A stretch of 21,688 nucleotides of DNA from Clostridia bacterium (GTDB lineage Bacteria; Bacillota_A; Clostridia; Christensenellales; Aristaeellaceae). Made by a program: the position numbers and the translations under genes. Position 1 is the stretch's first letter. Each line of letters opens with the position of its first letter. Where the stretch lies: NCBI GenBank assembly GCA_017938645.1, contig JAGBBE010000044.1, positions 1-21,688 of the forward strand, written 5' to 3'. Below the pieces are notes generated by a model, which worked only from the letters and a program-made list of their open reading frames with translations, did no database searches and was not told the DNA's origin. Positions 1 to 7,798 of this stretch are shown here, piece after piece.

Positions 1-4
1 AAGC

Positions 5-283
5 ATGACGACTGTATGGGTCAAGATCATCCGCGAAAAGGCAACTGGAAAGCGGGAAGTATTTCGAACCGTCCACGAGAACTACGTTCCTGATGAATGG
101 GAACTGGACAGTGTGTTGGAAACCTTCACCATTGGTGGACCTTTGCCGTATGGAGAGAATAATCCGTACATCAAGGCAAAGCGGGAGAAGGAAGCCAGGG
201 AGAACAGACAGGCCATCGGCATGTGCATGGGGATGGCAGCTGCAATGATCCTGTTTGTAATCGCAGTTATTGTGAGTGTGTAA
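5..283 (+). CDS. Small hypothetical protein with C-terminal membrane helix
   Basis: This is a 92-residue frame whose first visible ATG lies four bases from the window edge, so the true start could be upstream. The N-terminal ~70 residues are polar and charged (VWVKIIREKATGKREVF at the start, then an acidic stretch and a Lys/Arg/Glu-rich segment at about 57-68). The last ~23 residues form one hydrophobic helix rich in Met, Ala, Ile and Val, which suggests a single-pass protein with its N-terminus in the cytoplasm. A good intrinsic terminator follows 45 bases after the stop, so it is probably the last gene of an unseen transcript and unrelated to the transporter operon downstream. I do not recognise the family and assign no function. 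Confidence 0.55.
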   Translation: MTTVWVKIIREKATGKREVFRTVHENYVPDEWELDSVLETFTIGGPLPYGENNPYIKAKREKEARENRQAIGMCMGMAAAMILFVIAVIVSV

Positions 284-327
284 AAAATACTCTGATAGTG
301 ACTGATTAGGTAAAGTCAGGATAGCGA

Positions 328-368
328 AACCCGCCTGATTCATAACGGATCAAGCGGGTTCCTTTTTG
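328..368 (+). terminator. Intrinsic terminator after small membrane protein gene
   Basis: AACCCGC (328-334) pairs with GCGGGTT (354-360), and TGAT (336-339) pairs with ATCA (349-352) after one mismatch. The stem is followed by CC and a run of five T. This is a typical rho-independent terminator separating the first gene from the transporter operon. Confidence 0.8.
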
Positions 369-559
369 TAGTTTTCATCCTGTCTCAAAGAAATGTTATC
401 ACTGGACCTCAGATACCGTTTACTCCTGCCAGAGTATATTCACATCAAACGTACAGTGCCGTCTGCCTTCTTGTCGTAAAAAGTTTTTACACGGCCGTTT
501 TATGCATGCAATTTGTTTTTCCAGGCCACAAAAAACGGAAATCAGTGTTTGGAAACACA

Positions 560-596
560 AAAAGTGTGGATTTTTACAAGCGGAAAAGTGCGAATT
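560..596 (+). promoter_or_regulatory. Direct-repeat candidate operator
   Basis: AAAAGTGTGGATT (560-572) and AAAAGTGCGAATT (584-596) match at 11 of 13 positions, with starts 24 bases apart. They lie about 25-60 bases upstream of the candidate -35 box of the importer operon. AraC-family activators commonly bind direct repeats spaced about two helical turns apart just upstream of -35, and such a regulator is encoded at 4338. The link between this repeat and that regulator is inference. Confidence 0.3.
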
Positions 597-621
597 CTCA
601 AAAAAAACCAGCTTTTTCTGA

Positions 622-650
622 ATGACTTTTGAAAAACACGGTGCTATGCT
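622..650 (+). promoter_or_regulatory. Candidate sigma-A promoter of the ABC importer operon
   Basis: ATGACT (622-627) and TATGCT (645-650) are separated by 17 bases, giving a moderate match to the TTGACA/TATAAT pattern. Transcription would start near 657, leaving a leader of about 90 bases before the first permease. The weak -35 fits a promoter that needs an activator. Confidence 0.35.
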
Positions 651-734
651 TGGGTCAGATGGAACGGGTGAAAGCAGAAGACAGTTTGAGCGATGAGTCG
701 CTTTGTTTTCTATTTCATCCTTCAGAGCAAAGAT

Positions 735-741
735 GGGAGAG
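735..741 (+). promoter_or_regulatory. Ribosome-binding site deciding the first permease start
   Basis: GGGAGAG sits six bases before the ATG at 748. In-frame ATG codons at 703, 733 and 742 have no correctly spaced ribosome site, so 748 is preferred. Confidence 0.5.
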
Positions 742-747
742 ATGGCT

Positions 748-1719
748 ATGGCAAGACCGGAAAGGATACAGGGAGGAGCCGCCATTCAGAGCGCCCTGCC
801 CCGGAAAAAGGGTTTCCTGTACGAATTGAAGCGAAACAAAATTCTCTTTGTGATGCTGATCCCCACGTTTGTCTATTTCCTGCTCAACAGCTATATGCCG
901 ATGGTAGGCATATACTTTGCCTTTACCCGCTATAACTTCCGCGACGGTCTGTTCGGAAGCCCCTTTGTGGGACTGGAAAACTTCAAGTTCCTCTACAAAT
1001 CCGGCAAACTGTTCTCCCTTACGGCGAATACCATCGGGTACAACGTTGCATTCATTTTGATTGCCAATGTGCTGCAGGTGACGCTGGCGATTATCCTCAG
1101 CCGCCTGAGCAGCAAGGTTTTCAAGCGGATCACCCAGTCGGTGATTTTCCTGCCTTACTTCGTTTCCTATGTTATCCTCAACGTCATTGTGTATAACATC
1201 TTCAACTACGAAGTTGGCTTCCTCAACGGCATGCTCACCAGTTTGGGCATGGAGCCCTACAATGCCTATGGCGAGCCGGGAATCTGGCGCATTCTGATGG
1301 TGATCTTCTACGTGTGGAAGAACCTTGGATATGGCATGGTGGTGTATCTGGCCACAATCACCGGAATCAGCAACGATCTGTATGAAGCGGCGGAAATCGA
1401 TGGCGCGAATGTCATCCAGCAGATCCGCTGGATCACCATTCCGCTCCTGTTCCCTACCTTTGTCATCCTGCTGATGTTTGCGTTGGGCCGCATCATGCGC
1501 GGTCAGTTTGACCTGTTTTATCAGGTCATCGGCAATAACGGCGTGCTGTATGAAGTAACGGACATTCTGGATACCTTCGTCTTCCGTACCCTGAAACAGG
1601 ACTTTGACGTAGGCATGAGTACGGCTGCCGGCCTGTTCCAGTCGATCGTTGGCTTCTTTATCATCACCACTGTCAATACGCTCATCAAGCGCAAGGACGA
1701 GTCCTACGCCCTGTTCTGA
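748..1719 (+). CDS. Sugar ABC transporter permease, LplB type (CUT1)
   Basis: This 323-residue integral membrane protein is one of two permease subunits of a carbohydrate importer. It opens with a basic cytoplasmic segment, followed by a first helix (LFVMLIPTFVYFLLNSY) and the usual six-helix layout of the LplB/YtcP-YteP group. The cytoplasmic ATPase-docking EAA loop is visible at about residue 213 (EAAEIDGA, then a Pro in ITIPLL). Length is normal for the family. The start at 748 is chosen because GGGAGAG lies six bases upstream; longer in-frame starts add an atypical leader. The second permease follows after 21 bases and the binding protein after that, so the three form one operon. No ATPase gene is adjacent; in Bacillota such importers usually share an MsmX-like ATPase encoded elsewhere. 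The substrate is not readable; LplB relatives transport complex oligosaccharides. Confidence 0.9.
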   Translation: MARPERIQGGAAIQSALPRKKGFLYELKRNKILFVMLIPTFVYFLLNSYMPMVGIYFAFTRYNFRDGLFGSPFVGLENFKFLYKSGKLFSLTANTIGYNVAFILIANVLQVTLAIILSRLSSKVFKRITQSVIFLPYFVSYVILNVIVYNIFNYEVGFLNGMLTSLGMEPYNAYGEPGIWRILMVIFYVWKNLGYGMVVYLATITGISNDLYEAAEIDGANVIQQIRWITIPLLFPTFVILLMFALGRIMRGQFDLFYQVIGNNGVLYEVTDILDTFVFRTLKQDFDVGMSTAAGLFQSIVGFFIITTVNTLIKRKDESYALF

Positions 1720-1740
1720 TCGGGAAAGGAGGGAAAAAAC

Positions 1741-2646
1741 ATGAAAGACTCCGTGGTTTCCAACAAGATCCGCAAACCCAAATCGCAGATCGCCTTTGAA
1801 GCGTTCGGCTATTGCGTGATTGCTCTGGTCAGTATCTTCTGTATCTTTCCTCTGGTGCTGATCGTGTCAGGCTCGCTTACGGAAAACTCCATCCTCATGC
1901 GCGAGGGCTATAAGCTCTGGCCTGCGGAATTTTCCACAAGCGCCTATAAGCAGCTGTTTGAGTATCCGGAAGGCATTATCGCCGCTTATTCCAACACCAT
2001 TGTGATCACCATCGTGGGCACGGTGCTTGGCCTGTGGTTTATCACCATGACGGGCTACGTGCTTCAGCGCAAGGATTTCCGCTACCGCGGCAAAATCTCC
2101 TTCCTCATCTATTTCCCCACCATCTTCAGCGGCGGTCTGGTGCCGTGGTACATGATGCTCACAAGGTATCTGCATTTCACCAATTCGTGGCTGGCACGTG
2201 TCTTTCCGCTGCTGATGACGCCTTTCCTCATCATTCTGATGCGTACGTTTATCTCCACCTCTGTGCCCGGCGAGATCATTGAATCCGCCAAAATTGACGG
2301 CGCCGGAGATTTCAAGATCTACTACGCGATTGTTCTGCCTGTTATCGGACCTGCGCTTGCCACGGTCGGTTTGTTCCTGGCATTGGCGTATTGGAACGAT
2401 TGGTATAATACCTCTCTGTTCATTACGAAGAAGTCGATGTTCTCGCTGCAGTATTATCTGTATGATATGCTCAACAGCGCACGCTTCTCACAGGAGATGG
2501 GTATTTACACCGGCGACATTCAGCTGCCCACCGAGTCCATCAAGATGGCAATGGTGGTGGTCGTCACGGGACCGATCATCTTCCTTTACCCCTTTGTCCA
2601 GCGTTACTTCGTGACCGGCATCACCGTAGGATCCGTAAAAGGATAA
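1741..2646 (+). CDS. Sugar ABC transporter permease, LplC/YtcP type (CUT1)
   Basis: This is the second permease of the importer, 301 residues, with a strong ribosome site (AAAGGAGGG) ahead of the ATG. The N-terminus is basic and leads into the first helix (AFGYCVIALVSIFCIFPL), followed by the short periplasmic-side loop and further helices typical of the MalG-like partner. The EAA loop starts near residue 181 (ESAKIDGA, then VLP), the surface that contacts the ATPase. The C-terminus ends in the motif GITVGSVKG, which is common in this subfamily. It should form a heterodimeric channel with the preceding permease and receive substrate from the binding protein encoded 33 bases downstream. Confidence in the family is high; the substrate is unknown. 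Confidence 0.91.
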   Translation: MKDSVVSNKIRKPKSQIAFEAFGYCVIALVSIFCIFPLVLIVSGSLTENSILMREGYKLWPAEFSTSAYKQLFEYPEGIIAAYSNTIVITIVGTVLGLWFITMTGYVLQRKDFRYRGKISFLIYFPTIFSGGLVPWYMMLTRYLHFTNSWLARVFPLLMTPFLIILMRTFISTSVPGEIIESAKIDGAGDFKIYYAIVLPVIGPALATVGLFLALAYWNDWYNTSLFITKKSMFSLQYYLYDMLNSARFSQEMGIYTGDIQLPTESIKMAMVVVVTGPIIFLYPFVQRYFVTGITVGSVKG

Positions 2647-2679
2647 CGTTCATTACAAAAAGACGGGAGGAAAAAAATC

Positions 2680-4221
2680 ATGACACGCAAGATTCTCAGC
2701 GCTCTGCTGGCTCTGATGATGGTGCTGCTTACCGGCATCCCGGCTCTGGCTGCGGATGACATGAGCAAGAAGGTCGAAATCACCATGTGGATGACCGGCT
2801 CCAGCTCTCCCCGCGATTTCGATCTGGTTGCTTCCGAACTGAGCAAGAAGTTCGAGCAGGACCTCAACTGCACGCTGAACTTCAACCTCTTCAACGACTC
2901 CAACTCTTCTCAGCGCATGACGCTGATGCTCTCCTCCGGCGAACCCATCGACCTGATCTACAGCGCAAACTACCTGGGCTATGCCAACTTCGCTCACCGC
3001 GGCGCCTACATGCCGCTGGAAGACATCCTGCCCGAAGTGGTTCCGGATCTGTGGAACTATGTTTCCGAAGAGTTCTGGGAGGCTGTGAAGGTTGACGGTC
3101 ACATCTACATGATCCCCTGCATGTGGCCTGAGTACGTGCCCTATGGCTTCCTGTGGCGCGAGGACCTGCGCAAGCAGTATGACCTGCCCGTTCCCGTTGA
3201 CTTCGAAACCATCGAAGCCTACATGGCCGGCATCAAGGAAAACTGCCCCGATATGCAGGTAACCGGCGAATTGGTTTCCAACTACAATCCTCTGGGCACC
3301 CACTTCACCACCTGGGAGCTGCTCGACGGCAAGTACCAGTGGGCTGACTATCGCGTACCCTATGGCCTCTACATCGACTACGCCGATCCTACCAAGGTCA
3401 TTAACTGGTGGGAGTCTGACGAGTTCCGTGAGGACATGAAGATGTTCAAGCGCTGGGCGGAAGCTGGTTACTGGTCCAAGAGCGCTCTGGCGACCACCGA
3501 AACCAAGACCGACGCCTTCCAGGCCGGCAAGATCGCCTGCGACCTGGGCTACAACAGCCCCAGCGGATACGCAAACCTCGTTGCTACCCTCAAGAACTCT
3601 CATCCCGACTGGGAAATCGGCTGGCTGCCCTTCTACCGCATGAAGAAGCTCGCCACTCCCAACGATGCCACCCAGAACGGCTTCTCCATTCCGATCACTG
3701 CTGAGAATCCCGAGCGTGCTCTGAAGGTTCTGGAAAAGCTGATCCTGGACAAGGATTACTTCCGTCTGTCCCAGTACGGCATCGAGGGCGTGCACTACAC
3801 CGTGTCTGAGGAGGGCTTCTACGAGTATGTCGGCGACGCCGCCTCCAGCGCCTTCCCGCGTGAGGGTTCCCGTCTGTGGGGCACCCGCAACACCGAGTTC
3901 ATGCTCTACCCCGAAGAGACCGGCAAGATCCTTACCGAGCTCAACGAGGAATTCTCTCACTACACCTATCCCAACATCTGGACTGGCTTTGACGAGGACT
4001 ACACCGCCTATCAGGCCGAGCGTGCCGCTGTGATGAACGTGCAGACCCAGTATCTGCCCGCCATCCAGGCTGGTCTTGTGGATGATGTGGACAAGGCCAT
4101 CGATGAATTCCTGCAGAAGATGTACGACGCTGGTCTGGAAACCGTGCGCAAGGGCTACACCGAGCAGTGGCTGGCCTACGTGGAGCGCAAGGGCATCCAG
4201 AAGACCGTCATCGCTGACTAA
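2680..4221 (+). CDS. Extracellular solute-binding protein of the ABC importer
   Basis: This 513-residue protein resembles LplA/YtcQ-type family 1 binding proteins, which deliver oligosaccharides to the two permeases upstream. A GGGAGG ribosome site precedes the ATG. Residues 1-24 form a signal peptide (basic MTRK, a Leu/Met-rich core, then PALA before ADD). There is no lipobox Cys, so cleavage by signal peptidase I is predicted, unlike most Gram-positive binding proteins. The mature part starts with a short strand (VEITMWMTGSSS) and contains the Asp/Asn-rich ligand-lobe segments and aromatic residues usual for sugar binding; MIPCMWPEYVPYGFLWRED is the typical hinge-proximal region. Codon use is markedly biased to C-ending codons (AAC, TTC, GAC, ATC) compared with the neighbouring genes, which fits high expression. 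A strong stem-loop follows the stop and may end or stabilise the transcript. Confidence 0.9.
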   Translation: MTRKILSALLALMMVLLTGIPALAADDMSKKVEITMWMTGSSSPRDFDLVASELSKKFEQDLNCTLNFNLFNDSNSSQRMTLMLSSGEPIDLIYSANYLGYANFAHRGAYMPLEDILPEVVPDLWNYVSEEFWEAVKVDGHIYMIPCMWPEYVPYGFLWREDLRKQYDLPVPVDFETIEAYMAGIKENCPDMQVTGELVSNYNPLGTHFTTWELLDGKYQWADYRVPYGLYIDYADPTKVINWWESDEFREDMKMFKRWAEAGYWSKSALATTETKTDAFQAGKIACDLGYNSPSGYANLVATLKNSHPDWEIGWLPFYRMKKLATPNDATQNGFSIPITAENPERALKVLEKLILDKDYFRLSQYGIEGVHYTVSEEGFYEYVGDAASSAFPREGSRLWGTRNTEFMLYPEETGKILTELNEEFSHYTYPNIWTGFDEDYTAYQAERAAVMNVQTQYLPAIQAGLVDDVDKAIDEFLQKMYDAGLETVRKGYTEQWLAYVERKGIQKTVIAD

Positions 4222-4241
4222 ACATCCCATGTAAATGAATG

Positions 4242-4279
4242 GGGAGACCGGGCGGCACAGCTGGCTGCCCCGGTCTCCC
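4242..4279 (+). terminator. Strong GC-rich stem-loop after the binding-protein gene
   Basis: GGGAGACCGGG (4242-4252) pairs perfectly with CCCGGTCTCCC (4269-4279) around a 16-base loop. The downstream T content is weak (GCTTGTGCTT), so it may act as a leaky terminator or as a 3' stabiliser of the binding-protein message rather than a full stop. Confidence 0.6.
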
Positions 4280-4295
4280 GCTTGTGCTTGAAATG

Positions 4296-4304
4296 TGATA
4301 TACT
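4296..4304 (+). promoter_or_regulatory. Candidate extended -10 promoter for the regulator operon
   Basis: TGATATACT is a TG-n-TATACT extended -10 element located between the stem-loop and the regulator start, predicting transcription from about 4311 with a leader of about 27 bases. No good -35 box is present at 17 bases, which extended -10 promoters can tolerate. Confidence 0.35.
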
Positions 4305-4337
4305 GACCATACATCAAAAATGGACAGGTGAAGATTC

Positions 4338-6587
4338 ATGAAATGGTTGCTGACAAGGCCAAACAGCAGAATCTATGCCGCGCTGAGAAATGCGCTGGTC
4401 ATCCTGGTGATCGTCGCCATTGTGTGCACGAGCTTTGTTTCCTATTACGTGAATCTTCAGTCCGTGCTGGATACGGCATGGCAGAACGACCTTCAGCTTT
4501 TGAAGGTGCACAGCGGTCTCATGGCTTCGATGAAGGAGCTGGGATTTCAGATCGGACACCAGATCTATGCCGACAATCAAATCGCAAGCAGCCTCCTGTA
4601 TGGTACCAATCACTCCATTCAGGAAAAGTATCTGGCGCATCTGCAGCTAAAAACCTACCGTATGTCGCTTCCCTATATCGACTCCATTTACGTCTACAAC
4701 GGTGCAAGCCGCGCGCTTTCCATCGGATCCCAGCATTCCAGCGGCGTGGACATTCCCTATGAGAAATTCGACAGCATCGATCCGCTCATCCGTCAGGTGG
4801 TGGAAAATGCTACTATTCAGGATCTGCTTAGTCCTTTTCCGCACATGATTCTCCACGAGGAAAGCTATATTCCGGACACCTTCTGCTACACCTTTGTCAT
4901 CAGTGAACTCTATGGAATGGAAACAATCAAGCAGGCGGTTTTCATCAACTTCTCCGCCGGCTGGGTGCAGCAGATCCTCAAGGAAGCGGTTGACAGCCCG
5001 TCTGAAACGCTGATGGTGGACGCAGACGGCAATGTCGTATTCAGCACAAGAGAAAAGCGGATTTTCCAGAACATCCGCGGCACAGAACTGTTTGCTCACA
5101 TGCAGGAAGACCATCTGCAAAAGCAGTTTATGGTCTGTGAAATTGACGGAGAAAAGCATGTGCTCACGCTGCTTCCGCAGGATGAAAGCGGCTGGTATTA
5201 CGCCAGACTTACGCCATACAACGTGGTGCGGCAGGGCAGCTTTCAAAGCCTGAAGCTGATGCTCACCATTGATATAGCGCTTCTGCTTGTATATGTCATT
5301 CTTTCGCTGATTGTATCCAAGCGCATCTATTTCCCCATCGACTTCATGAGCCGTCAGCTCAGCGACGTACAGACAACCGATCAGCGCAAGCGGCTTTTGC
5401 GCAAACTGCTGCTGGATACATCGGTTTCTGAACAGCATGAGGAACTGGTGGAAGAAGCGCGGCAGGCGGATGAAGAGCTCAGCTGTTCCGCTGCCTATCA
5501 TGTGCTGGTAATACACATCGACAAGTACAACCGCTTCTGCAACACCTATCCGCTGCACGAGCGCGCCAGACGCATGCAGCTGCTCATTGAAATCGGCCGC
5601 GATGTGCTGGACGAAAGCTTCGGCATCCGCACGCTGGAATTGGGCGAGGGCAGCAACATTGTATTTGTGCTCACAAGCAGGGAAAACGAGGGAATTTCGC
5701 AGGAAAAATGGAAGAAGTACCTGCACAAGATGCGTCAGCGCTCTCTGGAGGAGGCTTCCATCAAATTCAGCTGCGCCGTCAGCCAGCAGGGCAGCCACAT
5801 TGGTGAATTGTCTGCGCTCTATCACCAGGCACATAACACACTCAAGTACCGCATTTTCTCTGGCGGAGAGGCTACGCTGTTTGCCTCGGATATCCAGAAG
5901 TATGACAACAAAAATTACACCTATCCTGAGGAAATCGAAGAACGCATGATCAGCTGCATCATGAGCGGCGACAACACCGGCGCCCGCGCCTGCGCCAATG
6001 AAATTCTCTGGAGCATCCAGGAACAGCCGTTTTTGTCCATCAATCTGATGCTGAGCAAGCTGACGGTGGCGCTGATGACGACCATGCGAAAGACTGAGGT
6101 AGGCAATTTTGAATTTCCTGCCGAGCTTCGCGAGACGCTGATGGTAGCTGCTTCTCTGGAAGAAATCGACAGCTACGAAACCACGGTACAATATTTTGAT
6201 TCCGTAATCGAACAGATCTGCATCAGCCTCCATGACAAGCGCGATACGCGCCATGCGGAACTGGCCGAACGTATCAACGAACTCATCGACAAAAACTATA
6301 TGAACCCGGACTGCAATCTGTCCTTCCTGGCACAGAAGATCAATATGTCCCCGTCCTATATTACAAGGCTTTACCGCAGCCATACGCTTAAAACCATTCC
6401 CGATACCATTACCGAGGTACGCATGGCGGCTGCCCGCAGACTGCTGAAGGAAAAAATCACCCTGTCCATCACAGAGATTTCTCAGCAGGTGGGCTTCTCC
6501 TCCGTATCCTATTTCTCCAAAACCTTCCGCAAAGAACACGGAATGACTCCCAACGAATACAGAAACCGAATCGATCAGGGAGAGTGA
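4338..6587 (+). CDS. Transmembrane AraC-family transcriptional regulator (YesS/YtdP-like)
   Basis: This 749-residue membrane-bound regulator likely senses a ligand outside the cell and controls the adjacent transport genes. Helix 1 spans about residues 17-38 (NALVILVIVAIVCTSFVSYY). An extracellular Cache-like sensor region covers about 40-300, and helix 2 lies at about 306-327 (LMLTIDIALLLVYVILSLIV). A cytoplasmic linker of ~300 residues contains a degenerate cyclase-like region. The C-terminus (about 645-745) is an AraC/XylS DNA-binding domain with two helix-turn-helix units: LSFLAQKINMSPSYITRLYR at 661 and SITEISQQVGFSSVSYFSK at 710, ending in HGMTPNEYR. This architecture matches B. subtilis YesS and YtdP, which sit beside LplB-type importers. 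The ribosome site is a moderate AGGTGAAG. The gene is first in an operon whose next gene overlaps its stop codon. The direct repeats at 560-596 are a candidate target. Confidence 0.9.
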   Translation: MKWLLTRPNSRIYAALRNALVILVIVAIVCTSFVSYYVNLQSVLDTAWQNDLQLLKVHSGLMASMKELGFQIGHQIYADNQIASSLLYGTNHSIQEKYLAHLQLKTYRMSLPYIDSIYVYNGASRALSIGSQHSSGVDIPYEKFDSIDPLIRQVVENATIQDLLSPFPHMILHEESYIPDTFCYTFVISELYGMETIKQAVFINFSAGWVQQILKEAVDSPSETLMVDADGNVVFSTREKRIFQNIRGTELFAHMQEDHLQKQFMVCEIDGEKHVLTLLPQDESGWYYARLTPYNVVRQGSFQSLKLMLTIDIALLLVYVILSLIVSKRIYFPIDFMSRQLSDVQTTDQRKRLLRKLLLDTSVSEQHEELVEEARQADEELSCSAAYHVLVIHIDKYNRFCNTYPLHERARRMQLLIEIGRDVLDESFGIRTLELGEGSNIVFVLTSRENEGISQEKWKKYLHKMRQRSLEEASIKFSCAVSQQGSHIGELSALYHQAHNTLKYRIFSGGEATLFASDIQKYDNKNYTYPEEIEERMISCIMSGDNTGARACANEILWSIQEQPFLSINLMLSKLTVALMTTMRKTEVGNFEFPAELRETLMVAASLEEIDSYETTVQYFDSVIEQICISLHDKRDTRHAELAERINELIDKNYMNPDCNLSFLAQKINMSPSYITRLYRSHTLKTIPDTITEVRMAAARRLLKEKITLSITEISQQVGFSSVSYFSKTFRKEHGMTPNEYRNRIDQGE

Positions 6588-7798
6588 ATTGCTTGGACGC
6601 CCTCGCACAACGGCAAACAAACCTGAAACGGGTCAAAATTACCTTCTCAATCATCTTTTTCCTTTTCATGGGCGTCAGAGCCATTTTCACGCCCTTTGTG
6701 ACCATCTATCTGGAAGAACGCGGCCTGTCTGCTGATCTGATCGGCTTGGTCAGCGGCATCAACTCCTTTGCCATCATCCTGTCCCAGCCTGTCTGGGGCG
6801 TACTGGCGGATAAAATCCGTTCCACCAAGAAAACACTGGTGATCTGTATCGTGGGTCAGGCGCTGTTCGCTCTGGCGCTGATCTTCACCACTGACTTTTT
6901 CATGATCGCCATTGGCTTTTGCCTCTACACCTTCTTTGCTTCCACGGAAGGACCTCTCATGGACGTATGGGGTCTGACAAGCGTGAAGGAGGCCGGCGAT
7001 CCCAATGGTCTGGGCAGTCTGAAAACATGGGGCTGCGTGGGCTATGCCATTGCAAGCGTATCCGCAGGTCTGTTCGTGGCCGGACGCAAGGCCAGCGACC
7101 TGCTTCCTGTTTTTGCTGTTCTGCTTTTATGCCTGGCGGTGTTCATGTATACCGTCAAAGCCGGAAGCGGAGCCAAAGGTACCGGCAAGGCAGCCAGCTT
7201 CAAAGAACTGCAGCTGGGACGCATCATCAGGGATAAAGCGTTCCTTGCCTTCCTTGTGTATGTATTTTTTATGCAGCTGGGTCATCGCGCCACGTTCACC
7301 TTCCAGTCTTTGTACATGCGTACGCTGGGAGGCGAAATCTCATGGGCAGGGTATTCCGGCGCAATGATGTTCGTATCTGAGGCCATTATCATGGCTTTAG
7401 GCAAAAAAATGCTCAAGCGTTTCCGGCCGGTTACGCTGGTTATGGCTTCCTCCTTTGCTTTCGCCACATGGCAGTTCATCCTGCTTATGGCCACCAGTCC
7501 TCAGCAGGTGGTCATGGCCTGTCTGATGGACGGCCCTGCCTTTGCGCTGTTCACGCTGGGCACGCTGTACTATCTGGATGAGGTGGCGCACAAGGAAATC
7601 CGCACCACCTATCAGACGGTGGCCTACGGCGTGTACTACGGTCTCAGCGGCGTGGTTGGCAACGTAGTGGGCGGCGCGGTGATTGGCGCTTTCGGCTATA
7701 AGGCAATGTACGGTCTTGGCGTTGGCATCACGCTCACGGCCACGCTGGTCTATTTCCTCTTTACCCGTTTTTATGCCAACAGGAGGGCAAACGCATGA
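6584..7798 (+). CDS. MFS transporter (MFS_1-like, sugar/nucleoside proton symporter type)
   Basis: This protein of up to 404 residues has about twelve hydrophobic helices and the major-facilitator layout. The conserved loop between helices 2 and 3 reads GVLADKIRSTKK, and a central basic/polar linker lies near residues 185-215. The N-terminal part (FTPFVTIYLEERGLSADLIG) is typical of the MFS_1-like group that includes LacY-type and nucleoside:H+ symporters. The start is uncertain: GTG at 6584 overlaps the regulator stop by four bases, but the only ribosome-like site (AGGGAG, 6577-6582) is one base away from it. The in-frame TTG at 6593 has a ten-base spacing and is a good alternative. It is co-transcribed with the ThuA, SDR and esterase genes, so it may import or export a small molecule in the same pathway. 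The substrate is not predictable. Confidence 0.85.
   Translation: MNCLDALAQRQTNLKRVKITFSIIFFLFMGVRAIFTPFVTIYLEERGLSADLIGLVSGINSFAIILSQPVWGVLADKIRSTKKTLVICIVGQALFALALIFTTDFFMIAIGFCLYTFFASTEGPLMDVWGLTSVKEAGDPNGLGSLKTWGCVGYAIASVSAGLFVAGRKASDLLPVFAVLLLCLAVFMYTVKAGSGAKGTGKAASFKELQLGRIIRDKAFLAFLVYVFFMQLGHRATFTFQSLYMRTLGGEISWAGYSGAMMFVSEAIIMALGKKMLKRFRPVTLVMASSFAFATWQFILLMATSPQQVVMACLMDGPAFALFTLGTLYYLDEVAHKEIRTTYQTVAYGVYYGLSGVVGNVVGGAVIGAFGYKAMYGLGVGITLTATLVYFLFTRFYANRRANA

Larger units (their letters stand above)
284..747. other. Intergenic control region
   Basis: No credible gene lies here. The stretch holds the terminator of the small upstream gene (328-368), an AT-rich segment with a 13-base imperfect direct repeat (560-596), a candidate promoter (622-650) and the ribosome site of the first permease (735-741). 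Short open frames on both strands lack ribosome sites and recognisable content. Confidence 0.6.

Noticed and set aside
628..650. TTGAAA as the -35 box of the importer promoter
   Set aside because: The distance from TTGAAA (starting near 629) to TATGCT is only about ten bases; ATGACT at 622-627 gives the correct 17-base spacing.
420..785. 121-codon minus-strand open frame in the control region
   Set aside because: There is no ribosome site and no domain; it overlaps the promoter region and the start of the first permease.
2653..4317. Long open frame on the minus strand opposite the binding-protein gene
   Set aside because: It is a shadow of the C-ending codon bias of the binding-protein gene; it has no ribosome site and no recognisable domain, while the plus strand has a clear signal peptide and family.
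4647..6620. 657-codon open frame opposite the AraC-type regulator
   Set aside because: The plus strand encodes a clear two-TM AraC protein. The antisense frame has no domain or ribosome site and crosses the regulator stop.
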